NCBI RefSeq assembly: GCF_000350225.1
Contig: NW_005179098.1
Location: 1 to 64,000 of the forward strand
DNA from: Chondrus crispus
Lineage: Eukaryota > Rhodophyta > Florideophyceae > Gigartinales > Gigartinaceae
Direction: 5' to 3'
Length of the DNA: 64,000 bases
Shown here in pieces: positions 1 through 10,713 of the stretch. The first letter of the stretch is position 1. Every line of letters begins with the position of its first letter. The translations under genes were made by a program, and so were the position numbers. Under the pieces are notes generated by a model. That model did not search any database and was not told the origin of the DNA. It saw only the letters and a program-made list of their open reading frames with translations.

Positions 1-175
1 TCCTTCCACGACTCCTGCTCTCCCCTCCACCCGGTAACCTTCACCCCATCATTCTGTGTTTTGCTCACGATTCATTCCCCACTTACACTTGCATAAGCCG
101 TAACTCCGTTTACTAATTAGACTTCGTTTTCCCCAACGCTACCACTCCCCCACTCGTCACTCTTCCCGCATAACC

Positions 176-3100
176 ATGCACAACTCAGAACCAGTCACCC
201 CCCCCAACCCTCTCTCCCCCTCCTCTGTCGCAGCCGGTCCGCTCCCAAAGAGTGATTCCGTTCACTCTCTCGTTTCGATTCTTAACTGCCCCTCTCCCGC
301 CACCGCTTCTTTTGAACAGCCCAGCGTCGTTCGCGGTGTTGATGACAAGGGGGAAACCCAAATTGTCAAGCTCCACGATGATGTCGACTACATCTCTCTT
401 TCAGGCCGCGGACTCAAGACTGTCTCGCTTTCCGCGCTGCAGGCAGCACCCGTCGCAGATAATCTTCGCGAGATATCGCTTGCGGCGAATACCTTAGAGA
501 TGGTTGACCTCACTCCGCTCTCAACCTGCCACGGTCTCTCAGTCCTCTGTCTCAACAGCAACCGCCTCGCTTCCATTGATCTAGCACCGCTTGCGAGCTG
601 CGTCAAGCTTGAAAGGCTTTGGTTGCATGACAACAAGCTTGAAAAGGTTGACCTTGGACCCCTCAGAGCTTGCAAGTCTTTGAGGTCCTTGTATCTTGAA
701 GACAACTCGCTTCATGAATACCCTCTCAACCTCGAGGCTCTTTCATCTAGCATGAAACTCCGTTCCTTGCGACTGGGAGGCAACCGCTTGGGAGGCACTC
801 TCGACTTGACTCCGCTTCTTCAGTGCCCAGCCCTTTCCGTTCTCAATATTGATTCCTCCATCGCCCTCATCTCGGATGGTGAGTCCTCTCAAGCAAGAGT
901 GTCCCCGGCACTCCGCAGAATCGTCCTTGATATCAAGTTTACGGGCAAGGTCGTTGGCGAAAGGACCCTCAAGAGAAGAACAACTCCACCAATATCACCA
1001 AAGGCCGGGTTCTCCCCGACTAGACTAAGAAGACGCGTATTGGCTGAAAGTTCCATAACCTCGGATCTCGCCCCTGGCTCCCTCTCTTTGACTCCAGGTG
1101 AGAGGACAGGAAATGCGATTCCTTCGCCAATCGTGAAAGTTCTGCTCGTCGGCTTTCGACGACTAGCGCGATATGCGGCCGAAGACTCTTTCACAAAATG
1201 TGGAAAGATCATGATTAGAGCTGCAAATCAGGACGTTGCCTCCAGGGATCCCGGACTTCTGCTAGACTCGCACCTCATTATATTGTATGCGCCGCCTGAG
1301 AAGACTCTTCGTCAGATCACAGTCGTTGTTGGTAGAATACCCACAGTCGTAATTGGAACAGGGCGCTATCGTTCAACTGCGGATAACCGCATGTTGGAAC
1401 TCCTCGACCGATTCAACTTTTACGCTGACCCACTGGACCCCGAAGACACTCGCGTCGTGTATAACATGGGCAAAGCATTTGCTTCTAATACGAACCAGCT
1501 TAATTCGCATGGTACCCTAAAGCATATCGGCGACGAGTCATTGGATTCAAGTCCTTTAAGTGAAGAAGAAGGCAACGAGATGCTTCGAAAGTCATATTCA
1601 GTGCCTTCGATTGAAACCCTTGAATGCCCCGGGATAGCAATTGAGGGCATTGATGACGATGAGGGGCATGTACGAGATACCGAATTTGATGCACCTGGAT
1701 ATGAAATATCTCGGACTCACAGCGCTGACGACATCCTTGATGATTTGCTCAATGATCATATCAGTCATCTGCCTGCGAAGACGTGGAGCGAGGTCACGAG
1801 GAGGTTGCGGGATCGAAGAGGGATGAAGGTGGGAAGGGCACGTATTCGATCCCAAGAAATTAGCATGCACGGAAAGAATAGGCTTCGTGCTGAGCGTGCG
1901 GCGATCGAAGTGGCATTCTCGGACCTCGGCGGCTGCGCGACAGCGGATAGCTGTTCTGGTATTGCTCGTTCTTGCGGGCTGCCGAAATGTGCAGGACCGC
2001 TGCTATTCCAAGCTGCTTTTGGATCGTCTTTCGAGATTGAATCGACCACTCCAGAAGCAGGAGTGCCAAACCTACCACTGGAACGGAAGAATCGGCGCAT
2101 ATCTGGTGATGCGTTTCTGGCATATTGGGATTCGAGACTGAAGGAATGTGAAGGGGAAGAAAGATTGTCAAACCTATTGATCGATCGATATGCATCTCTT
2201 GTACCGCTTCCCGGGAAGCTCACAGGACACAGTGAGTACGGGGCGCCCCTCCCAAACGGAGCATCGAGACTCGTGCCGCGCAACTTCTCCGAGTTTGATC
2301 TTACCGCATACTCGTCGCGGCTAATTGGATCACACCGTAATAAGCTGACGCGAAGGCGTTCAGGCGGCATGTCGACCGATATCTCTTGCCCATGTGACTC
2401 TGGTATTGAACTACTGATCTCGTCGTTTATGGAAGCGCGGTCTTCTAGGTTTGGATCATTCGCGCTCGTGAAGATGTCCGAAGCTATTGCGATTGGGTCT
2501 TCTCTTGTGATGTATGGGCTTCGGGGTGTAAGTAAGAATCCGGTCGGCGGACATGCGAGACCGGTTTGCCCGAAGGAAGTGCGTGAAGGGAAACTGAACG
2601 CAGCACTCGTGGCTGCTGAAGCAGGAATCTTTGAGGGAGTCGCAAGCGGACTGTCAATGGGTCAGATTCGTTCTGTGAAGGGATCCTTCGCAACAGAAGC
2701 GTGCCCTACAGCTGTGTCCCGCAGTGGAGGTTTGGCTCTCAATTACAGTCTGACTGTCGCGGAGGTGCAGAAGTTTTGCACGACACGAAAAACTTTACTT
2801 CCATCAGCAGTACAGGCAACTGTATCAACACATTGCCGCAATAAGAAAGAGATGACTCTCGCAGAGTTCGCTATCTTTTTGTCTGTACTGAACAATCTAT
2901 CTTCGAACGGAGCTGTTGACTATTTTTTCAGTGTGGTCGACGTAGACCATGACGAATACTGGACGATACCGGATCTGAGGGAGTTCCATATGGAGAAAGA
3001 GAAACTATGGCTGAAGGACGGGATGGCAGTGAGCGACCTGGTAGATATCTGGGTGAATCTAACTGATATGGTACGTCCTAAGAAACCAGGACGAGGAATT

Positions 3101-3229
3101 TCAAGACGAGAGTTTCTGAACCTGGGAACCAAGGAACGGAAACTTGTGATGCAGAGCTTACTGTTTGTAGATGATGACTGCTCTGTTCTCAATATCAGGC
3201 GAACAATGGAGCTAAATGAGGAACAGTAG
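176..3229 (+). CDS. LRR protein with receiver-like middle region and PP2A B''-like C-terminus
   Basis: Single-exon gene of 1017 aa with an ATG start and TAG stop, after a pyrimidine-rich leader. Residues about 70-230 are leucine-rich repeats of the form LxxLxLxxNxLxxIDLxPL. Residues about 315-430 look like a degenerate response-regulator fold: a hydrophobic strand IVKVLLVGF, then DSHLIILY, then PTVVIGTG. The last 400 residues resemble PP2A B'' (PR72/TON2) subunits: an FLAYW segment, then a C-terminal EF-hand pair in which VDVDHDEYWTIPD (about 920-932) is a plausible calcium loop, followed by VRPKK and ISRREF as in the B'' tail. B'' subunits target PP2A to substrates; the LRR could be a second docking surface. 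A regulatory PP2A subunit role is inference. The LRR and EF parts are clear, the receiver-like part is weak. No membrane segment or signal peptide is seen. Confidence 0.75.
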   Translation: MHNSEPVTPPNPLSPSSVAAGPLPKSDSVHSLVSILNCPSPATASFEQPSVVRGVDDKGETQIVKLHDDVDYISLSGRGLKTVSLSALQAAPVADNLREISLAANTLEMVDLTPLSTCHGLSVLCLNSNRLASIDLAPLASCVKLERLWLHDNKLEKVDLGPLRACKSLRSLYLEDNSLHEYPLNLEALSSSMKLRSLRLGGNRLGGTLDLTPLLQCPALSVLNIDSSIALISDGESSQARVSPALRRIVLDIKFTGKVVGERTLKRRTTPPISPKAGFSPTRLRRRVLAESSITSDLAPGSLSLTPGERTGNAIPSPIVKVLLVGFRRLARYAAEDSFTKCGKIMIRAANQDVASRDPGLLLDSHLIILYAPPEKTLRQITVVVGRIPTVVIGTGRYRSTADNRMLELLDRFNFYADPLDPEDTRVVYNMGKAFASNTNQLNSHGTLKHIGDESLDSSPLSEEEGNEMLRKSYSVPSIETLECPGIAIEGIDDDEGHVRDTEFDAPGYEISRTHSADDILDDLLNDHISHLPAKTWSEVTRRLRDRRGMKVGRARIRSQEISMHGKNRLRAERAAIEVAFSDLGGCATADSCSGIARSCGLPKCAGPLLFQAAFGSSFEIESTTPEAGVPNLPLERKNRRISGDAFLAYWDSRLKECEGEERLSNLLIDRYASLVPLPGKLTGHSEYGAPLPNGASRLVPRNFSEFDLTAYSSRLIGSHRNKLTRRRSGGMSTDISCPCDSGIELLISSFMEARSSRFGSFALVKMSEAIAIGSSLVMYGLRGVSKNPVGGHARPVCPKEVREGKLNAALVAAEAGIFEGVASGLSMGQIRSVKGSFATEACPTAVSRSGGLALNYSLTVAEVQKFCTTRKTLLPSAVQATVSTHCRNKKEMTLAEFAIFLSVLNNLSSNGAVDYFFSVVDVDHDEYWTIPDLREFHMEKEKLWLKDGMAVSDLVDIWVNLTDMVRPKKPGRGISRREFLNLGTKERKLVMQSLLFVDDDCSVLNIRRTMELNEEQ

Positions 3230-4206
3230 ATTTTAATTGTGCGCAAGCATAAATTCACGCCCTTCGTTGCAGGTTAGGATACGGACAGGTCACAATCTGC
3301 CGAGGAGTTTGATGAATACGAAACGTGAATGGCATCATTTTTGTGCGCAGTACTGTGCTACTCATGAATAACAACTTTTCACCCACTGAGAACCAATTAA
3401 ACTTGAGAAATAGGTTTTCTATTAGCCCCCCGCAGTTTTGTCGGTGACACATGTTGAAGCGCCTCTGGAGTTAGCGGAGAAAGAGCAACTGCTCAGACAG
3501 AGGCAGGTGAGGAACAATGAAAGATTTTTATCGTGAGATATTTCAGGACGAGAATCGGGACGAGAATCTCCGGGTTATGTGTACAGTACTGTGTAGTAGT
3601 ACTACAGTATGCTCCCTCTTGTCAGTTCCGTATCTACGGTAATGTTAATTACTCCTCGGTGTTGTGTTGCGTGTGCGTGCGCCGTTGGTTACAGTGACTA
3701 GACCGATCTTCAATGTGCTCGCCTTGTGGTATACTTTGGCATATTCACTTGCGCACTTATAACCAGTGATTGTGACTTCAAAGGCTTGCAGTATTTGGAA
3801 GCACACATCGAGTCGCATGTATGCATCATACCGTAATGTGATAGGGTTTCGGATGCAGTCCTCACTTAGAGTTGAATTGGACGAAACTCTATCGATGGCG
3901 GGGAGAGGTCTGAGGACGGATTTGAGTGGAGCCGAGACTCGAGTGGTGCACAGTTTGATCTCTGTACTGTAGTCCCCTCATTCGCTGTGGAGGGTAGACT
4001 CAAGTGGCTTGAGGGGATCTGAACTGAGGCGGCGAAGGGTGTGGAGCAGAGCGGACGAATAGGTGGATGAGGTAGGGGCGAAGTGGAAGGGAAGATCTGG
4101 CTGGCGGGCGCAGTGATCCATTGGATAAACAAATCCTAATTCACGATTGCATGTTGACACCACACAAGGCAAAAAAAGGCAAAAAAGAAATCTGTCGTGC
4201 AAGAAA
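3230..4206. other. intergenic, no gene seen
   Basis: Only short, unconvincing reading frames on either strand. The word TACTGTA and its complement recur, including a small palindrome around 3570-3610. No RNA gene was recognised. Confidence 0.6.
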
Positions 4207-4351
4207 TTCTCGTTCCAGAATAGCAATCGCCTCTCCTCCCAATCAAATGGCTTGCATCATTATTGAAGGCTGCAAAAAAAAAAAGGGAGATTTTCGTTCC
4301 AGAATGGCAGTCGCCTCTCCTCCCAATCAAATGGCTCGCAACATTGAAGGC
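4207..4351. repeat. direct duplication of about 62 bp
   Basis: Two imperfect copies (4207-4270 and 4291-4351) share TCGCCTCTCCTCCCAATCAA and end in GAAGGC. They are separated by a 20-bp A-rich spacer. A frame is open through both copies, but nothing suggests it is coding. Confidence 0.8.
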
Positions 4352-4569
4352 CGATTCTGCGCCCCCACCGGGACCTTGCTGGACAGTCCCGAACGGACCG
4401 CCTCGGATCTATGGAAGATGAATCCATTGGCCGATCCTGACAGGAGATGGTCCTTGTTCTCAGGGCCGCGGCACGGACTCTGCGGTATACAACGGGGGTC
4501 CTGCATACTGTAGTACCAGATCAACTGTGCAGTCTACAGTACATAATTGCCAGCGTTCACTTGATCGCA

Positions 4570-5013
4570 TATTCTATGAGGCCATTTGACCTCAAACGAG
4601 GCTTCTTTTCAACTTATTTTTGCTCGACTTGTGCTTGCTCAACCAGAAGGAAAAAGATACTCTCGCCGCCGCAGTTGACTTGTGCGTTGCGGTAGGATGG
4701 AGTTTGGTGAGATATGCATGTCTTTTCCAGCTATTTTTGAATGCCTAAAAAAGAATTCTTCGAAACCAAAAAGCCTGTTCAAAATGTCAACCGGATGTTG
4801 AAACTTGATAAGAGTCTTAGTCTTTCTGTGTATTATTGACAACTGCTTTCCAAATGTTATTGCCGAGGGCATGTACGTTAAAGAAATGACGTCCAAACTG
4901 ACTTGGTAAAGTTTCGATTTAATATATAATATATACATTTTTGCAAAAAAAAGCTGGCCTCCCATGCCTGACCTCATATGAAGCAAATCGCTTGTCGTCT
5001 AGACACTACACTG
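4570..5013 (-). mobile_element. non-autonomous piggyBac-family element (MITE-like), copy A
   Basis: Read on the minus strand this stretch matches the copy at 17884-18452 over several blocks: a terminal part with TCATATGAGG, a TTTTTTTGCAAAA run followed by an AT-rich TATATAATATAT stretch, and the block near 4620-4680 around GTATCTTTTTC. It contains no transposase. Its right end abuts the left end of the piggyBac-like element and carries TGTCTAGAC, a variant of the TGTCTATTGGAC terminus. The low-coordinate boundary is uncertain by tens of bases. Confidence 0.55.
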
Positions 5014-5016
5014 TAG

Positions 5017-5032
5017 CTAGTGTCTATTGGAC
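5017..5032 (+). repeat. left terminal inverted repeat of the piggyBac-like element
   Basis: CTAGTGTCTATTGGAC, exactly complementary to 7713-7728. Since CTAG is itself a palindrome, the outer four bases may be target duplication rather than element. Confidence 0.85.
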
Positions 5033-7712
5033 AATGCGCCTCATTTGAGGATTTCGCCTCATATGAGGCTTTTTCCGTCGCTGTTTCTGGCGCAAAGAGG
5101 GAGAACCGAAACCCATAGTTGCCGCAAAACAGTAACAGTCAGAGTACTAAACAATGTCCAAGTCCTTTGAAGGCACAAAGAATGCACTGTATTTAAGAGG
5201 ATCTATCCAAAGCTCCGACACCCAGAAAAAATACTCACAATCAATCAAATGGCCCGTGCCAATTCAGATCCGCGCCTAGTACGACGAGCGCACATTCATG
5301 CTCTCGCGACAAGAGTACTGAAGCACTCGGTAGCCAAAAACCACTTCCGACTATCATTTCAAAAGACCAATGTTGATGGGAAAGTCCTTTCTGTGATCGT
5401 TTCACAGAAAAAGGGGCAGAACTACAAGCACCTAAAATGCTTGTTTGCGTATGGACCCAACACCAAGACTGTCACGTTACCGCTAGGAAGTGTACGGTCA
5501 GGACCAACTTATATTCCAGAGCGTCAGCCTCGAGAATTTTCAGAGGACCCCTTTTTTCTTGGATTCTGAGTATCAGAAAATCGCTGACAGAGCAACAAAT
5601 GTTAACATTAGGGAGTTTCTTGAACAGCATTTTCGACAATTGTCGAAAGTGCTGTTCAAGAAACTTCCTCAAACAGGACCGCGCAGCCTCAGTTGTTAAA
5701 TCCCCAGACCAGTGCCCCAAGTATCCTACAACAACACGCAGTCAAGAACGACGATGAATTCTTGCCCCTTTTGTCCCCATCAACATTGGAAGATGCCGAA
5801 CATTTTGTTTTTGAATGCCACGACCAGCGCTGGAATTCTGCCGCATTGTACGACTGGGTCAATGGAGGAGTCAAGCCAATCTCCTGCCGTGTAAGAGGGC
5901 CTGAAGAATATTCTATGCAGGAAGGCAGTGCCCCTGGGAATATGAAGTTGCTGGACTATTTTTTTGGATGTTTCCACTTCTACATTTGGCAAGGATGGTC
6001 TTTCTCACCAACAAAAAATAACGAACAAATTGTGATAGGCCTACGACGTCTGGAGAAATTATTAAGTTTTTTGGAACGCTCGTACTCATGACGAGATGCA
6101 AGTTTTCTAACAGACGAGATTTTGGGAGTACCTGCACGTTGTTACCTGTTCTCGGACAGCCGAAGTTTGGCTCAATCATGTCGCGTGAAAGATTTGAGAT
6201 CATACGCAAGTTCTTGCAATTCAGTCAAGATGAAAGAGGTCACTGCTACACTGAGAAAATACCATAGAGCCTTTGAAAGGAATTTGTTGAGGCTATAAAC
6301 GCTCACCGTAGGGAGCATGTCATTCTGCCTCATTTTCTTTGTGTAGACGAGTGTATGTCCAGATGATACGGTTCAGGAGGCTCGTAGATTGATGTCGGCT
6401 GTCCTCATTACGTCAAACGCGGACGTAAGACAGAAAATGGCCTGCGCAAAATCGTGTATCATGCTCGGGTTAAAGCTGGCTAAATCTGCTAAAGAATCTG
6501 ACACTGTTCGGCAAAATGGCAACTGGAACGATGGCACTGGAGTCTTACTGGAACTTTGCAAACTATGGTCTGATCGGGAGAGAATTGTTTGCGCTGATAG
6601 TCACTTTGCCTCAGTTGAGGCTTCTGAAGTTTTATTCGAGAACAACTTAAGATTTATTTTGGTGGTGAAAACGGTGACGAAACGATTCCCAGTGGGGTTT
6701 TTGGGAGCCAAAGGCTTTATGCTAAAGGAGATTTTAAATATCTGGAGTCAACTGTAGAAGCAAACGGAGAAAATAAGAAGATAGTTGCTGTTTGCTGGGT
6801 TGATCGAAACAGACAAAACTTCATTGCTACAGCCAGTCGTGTCGAAAAATCAGTACTTCAGCAACACATGAGATGGAGGCAGCACGAAAATGGAGCATGC
6901 CCTGTTGATATTGCCATCTCGATGCCAGAGATGGTCGCGGATTATTTTTGCGGCAGCTGGGGTCATTGACAGTCACAATAGACTTCGCCAGGATAGTCTG
7001 GACCTCGAAAAATCTGTGGAGGTTAAGGAGTGGTCATTTCGAATTAATTGTACTCTGTTAGGAATTGTGCTGACGGATTGCTACCTTCTCTATCGTTTTG
7101 GAAACAGTGAGAGAGATTTACTCGATCTGAATTCTTTTTGGGTTTTACTCGGTACTGCAATGGTTTAAAATTTGTTTGATGTCATAGGGACGTGTCGTGC
7201 AAGTCATGTTGAGCGTGAAAACGCGATGGATAAGGAAATACGGACCGATTGCAGCGGAATTTATTTATCTCCCACAAAACAACGTCGGCGTACCTCCAGC
7301 GGAGGGAAGTTGGATCAAAGAAAGCAAGGACTGTGTTTTGTCTGTCCGAAACGGAAAAAATGAAGTCAACGTGGGTCTGTTCTCAGTGCGGAGTGAAGGA
7401 GGGAAGCAAAAATTTTCTTTGTCATCCAAAGAATGGCCGGGACTGTTTTACGAGGCATTTCAACTTGATGCATTAAGTAATACAATAAAAAGCTTGAACG
7501 TTACATGACATATGGTTTGATAGCGACTGCACCGATGCTGCTTCAATTCGTGCTGGCAATTATAGCTGTACTGTAGTGAGGCGGCCTGTAACGGGGTACA
7601 GCAGTCATGTTCAACTCTTTGACAGGGCGTAACTAATATTCTGACTCGTGAGGATGTTATTTTTCGGTCCTCAGATGAGGCTCATTTCGCCTCAAATGAG
7701 TGCAAAACGTCC

Positions 7713-7728
7713 GTCCAATAGACACTAG
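7713..7728 (-). repeat. right terminal inverted repeat of the piggyBac-like element
   Basis: GTCCAATAGACACTAG, the exact complement of the left end. CTCATTTGAGG-like palindromic words follow inside, as on the left. Confidence 0.85.
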
Positions 7729-7853
7729 AGCGTTGGTCCCTGCTGTCAAGGCTGGCTCCCGGCTAGAAGGCACCAAACGTCAGGTCTTCGTCGACACGTC
7801 TCCCCTCCGCGACTTCTTTGCGTGCGCATCTGTGCCCCTCACATATTCGTGTC

Positions 7854-9962
7854 ATGCGTGACCATTTTGCGCGCACCTCCCTTTCCCTTTCGCGATCCTT
7901 TTACTTCCGCTCACCGATCTCAACGTCGCGCATTCACCGAAGCAATTCCAGTCCGTATCCCGCCTTGTCCCCTTGGCCCGCATCTTTTGCGCGTGTCCTC
8001 TCCTCATCACTCACTCCAACCGCTCACTCTCATTCACTAGCAACCCCCAATAACAATGATACTCCGCGCCCTCGCATCGCAACCCCCTCTTTTCGCCTCA
8101 TCCAAAGACGCCATCTCTCCGCCGTCGGTCCGTCCGGGGCTGGCGGCCCCGGCCTTGCGGATGGAAAGGTCTCGCGCGCCGGCTCTATCCGCGTCTTACG
8201 CAACCTAGGTGGCTATCTCTGGCCCGCCGATGATGCCACCGTCCGTCGCCGCGTAGTTGGCGCCGTCGGTCTGCTCGGTGTTAGCAAGGCGTTAAGCGTC
8301 AGCGTCCCGTTTATGTTTAAGTACGCTGTCGATGCCATGTCCATGTCCGCCTCTGTCACCGACGTCTCCGCACCCATCCTTGTCCCCGCCGCGGCCCTCA
8401 TCGGCTATGGCGCCGCGCGAGCGGGGTCCTCGCTCACGGGTGAATTGCGGAATGCTGTGTTTGCATCCGTTGCGCGGAAAGCGATCGTCGAAGTCGCTGT
8501 CAACACGTTTCGACATCTCCACGCGTTGCCGCTTTCGTTTCACTTGCAGAGGGAGACAGGCGCTTTGGCGAGGGTTATCGATCGGGGTCAGAAGGGTATC
8601 GACTTTATGCTGAGGAGCATGGTCTTCAATGTCTTTCCTACCATACTTGAAGTGAGCATCGTGTGTGCTATTTTGGCCACGAGATTTGGACCAGCATTTG
8701 CAGGGGTAGCTGCTGCAACTGTGGGGGCGTACACTGTGTTTACGTTTGCAACAACTCATTGGCGAACCCGGTTCAGGAAGCAGATGAACCGCGCGGACAC
8801 TGCCGCGTCGTCGAAGGCCATTGACTCGTTGCTCAACTTTGAGACCGTCAAATACTTCGGCAATGAGGAACATGAAGCCCAGAAGTACGCCCAGTTCTTG
8901 AAACAGTATGGCAACGCGCATGTCAAAACACAAGGCTCTCTTAGTTTGCTCAATTTCGGGCAGAATGCAATATTTTCGGCAGCGCTAACTACCATCATGC
9001 TTATGACTAGTCACGAGATCGCTAGCGGTGCCATGACCATCGGAGACCTCGTCATGGTCAACGGCATGCTTTTCCAGCTTTCCCTTCCCCTGAATTTTCT
9101 GGGAACCGTATACCGCGAAATTCAACAAAGTTTGATTGACATGGAGTCAATGTTCTCACTCCTTGCGCAACCTGCTCATTCAGATTTAGTTGCAAAAAAC
9201 GCGACACGGCCCCTCGTGCTTAAGAACAAGAACAATGGTGCGACTGTAACTTTTGAAAACGTTTCCTTTGGGTACACCGATGAGAGAAAGATCCTTGACA
9301 ATGTATCTTTTGAAGTACCCAACGCCAGCACAGCTGCCATTGTAGGACCCAGCGGATGTGGTAAATCCACGATCATCCGCCTTCTATATGGTCTGTACAG
9401 GCCAAACGATGGGCGAATATTGATAGATGGACAAGACATTTGGGATGTGGACATGAATAGTGTTCGATCACGTGTGGGAGTCGTTCCGCAAGACACAGTA
9501 CTCTTTAACAATACTATCAAGTATAACATCGCGTATGGGCGATTAGGTGCATCTGATGCCGAAGTCATGGAAGCCGCCCGCCAAGCCTCCATACACGATG
9601 CTGTATCTCGTTTTCCCGAAGGGTACGAGACGCAAGTCGGAGAAAGAGGTTTGAAGATTTCAGGCGGAGAAAAGCAGCGTTTGGCCATCGCTCGTACCGT
9701 TTTGAAAGACCCTGTCTTGTTGTGTCTTGATGAAACCACAAGCAGCCTGGATAGTAAGACGGAAGAAGAAATTTTGAGGTCGTTGCACAATTTGACAAGG
9801 TCGCGAACAGCAATTTATATTGCCCATCGCCTCTCGACCGTCTCTGGTCTAGACAACATCATTGTGCTGGATCACGGAAGGGTGATTGAGATCGGGGCGC
9901 ACAGGAGCTTGATCTCTGATAATGGGTTCTATGCAGACATGTGGCTTAGACAACAGGGATAA
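7854..9962 (+). CDS. ATM1: mitochondrial ABC half-transporter, ATM1/ABCB7 type
   Basis: 702 aa from the first in-frame ATG; the frame is open further upstream but without ATG. Atm1 exports a glutathione-linked sulfur compound from the mitochondrial matrix for cytosolic iron-sulfur assembly. The N-terminal 100 residues are rich in R, S and T and nearly free of acids, as in a mitochondrial presequence. A six-helix transmembrane region spans about 130-410, with FETVKYFGNE and SLLNFGQNAIFS blocks typical of ATM1. The nucleotide-binding domain has Walker A GPSGCGKST (about 497-505), signature ISGGEKQRLAI (about 602), Walker B LLCLDET (about 620) and the H-loop AHRLST (about 656). The length fits the family. 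The domain is intact and the gene looks functional. A piggyBac-like element ends 125 bp upstream, so its promoter is short or overlaps the transposon end. Confidence 0.93.
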   Translation: MRDHFARTSLSLSRSFYFRSPISTSRIHRSNSSPYPALSPWPASFARVLSSSLTPTAHSHSLATPNNNDTPRPRIATPSFRLIQRRHLSAVGPSGAGGPGLADGKVSRAGSIRVLRNLGGYLWPADDATVRRRVVGAVGLLGVSKALSVSVPFMFKYAVDAMSMSASVTDVSAPILVPAAALIGYGAARAGSSLTGELRNAVFASVARKAIVEVAVNTFRHLHALPLSFHLQRETGALARVIDRGQKGIDFMLRSMVFNVFPTILEVSIVCAILATRFGPAFAGVAAATVGAYTVFTFATTHWRTRFRKQMNRADTAASSKAIDSLLNFETVKYFGNEEHEAQKYAQFLKQYGNAHVKTQGSLSLLNFGQNAIFSAALTTIMLMTSHEIASGAMTIGDLVMVNGMLFQLSLPLNFLGTVYREIQQSLIDMESMFSLLAQPAHSDLVAKNATRPLVLKNKNNGATVTFENVSFGYTDERKILDNVSFEVPNASTAAIVGPSGCGKSTIIRLLYGLYRPNDGRILIDGQDIWDVDMNSVRSRVGVVPQDTVLFNNTIKYNIAYGRLGASDAEVMEAARQASIHDAVSRFPEGYETQVGERGLKISGGEKQRLAIARTVLKDPVLLCLDETTSSLDSKTEEEILRSLHNLTRSRTAIYIAHRLSTVSGLDNIIVLDHGRVIEIGAHRSLISDNGFYADMWLRQQG

Positions 9963-10713
9963 GCTTGTGGAGGATCCCAGGAACTTTTTGCTGTGCAGCA
10001 GTGTGCGCAAGCGAAATATCTCTTTGAGAAAGACATTGGTGGCGTACTGTTGTACATACGTGGCATTCCCAGATCACTGACCTCCTCAATAGAACGTGCC
10101 TTCAATTCGTTTGGTACAGTACGCGGCTTGAAAAACTTAGAAAAATATCTGGGATACGACGTCATGTTTTATGAGAATCTCAATATGGGTGAGAAGCGTG
10201 GCGTTTTTTGTTTCTGTTGTGGTGGCACGTTTCAATTAAGCTTCCGGAAAGAAGACTATTGTTATCGTTTCACAGGAATGCGATGTCTGTGGCACTAAAT
10301 TTTCTTATTCTCCAAAGGAGAGCACAGCTCTCCTTTCTTGCAGACGAAAGATGTACATCGCTAATTAAGATGATGGTTGATGTGGCAAATGACCGGTAAC
10401 AGTTTCTCAGCGAGAGGCTTCAATTTGAAGGCACGCGCCTCTTTGCAGAGACGTCCAGTGCCACGCCCATGAACACACAATGGAAAGAGGTTCTACATAC
10501 GCCGAGCAATGGAGATATTTCGCTCTGCGATGAGATCACGAAGAGTGTCCTTCGTTTTGTAAGACTGGCAAATTGTTGCAGCGTCTTTGCTCATTCTCGA
10601 AATACTTTCGGGATATACCAAAAGCCCTTTGCGTTCGGCATATTGGTTGTTTTCGTTGGAGGGGCGCATGCAGCTCTATTGCCGCGGTGTTTGCGCTCGG
10701 CGTTTCATATGGC
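9963..10713. other. intergenic, no gene seen
   Basis: A 101-residue frame near 9994-10298 begins with GTG, resembles nothing known to me and has no ATG near its start. The stretch more likely holds the ATM1 3' end and the leader of the next gene. Confidence 0.55.

Larger units (their letters stand above)
5017..7728 (+). mobile_element. decayed piggyBac-like DNA transposon
   Basis: A 2.7-kb element bounded by the inverted repeat CTAGTGTCTATTGGAC and its complement. Transposase pieces run along the plus strand in several frames: MARANSD (5249-5569); a segment to 6091 ending in a hydrophobic DYFFGCFHFYIW helix; MSRERFEIIRKFLQF near 6180-6230; VDECMSRW near 6340; RIVCADSHFASVEASEVLF (6389-6757); SHNRLRQDSL and a W-x-R-x2-C helix (6890-7168); and a Cys/His-rich end CSQCGVKEGSKNFLCHP near 7365-7476, like the piggyBac C-terminal zinc domain. 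Several frameshifts and stops make it inactive. Palindromes CCTCATATGAGG lie just inside both ends. It stops 125 bp before the ATM1 start codon. Confidence 0.8.

Noticed and set aside
7818-7853. Earlier start of the ATM1 protein
   Set aside because: The upstream extension begins with TTG; the first ATG at 7854 already gives a full-length protein with a presequence.
9994-10298. 101-residue frame between ATM1 and the membrane protein gene
   Set aside because: It begins with GTG, lacks a useful ATG and has no recognisable content; more likely untranslated region.
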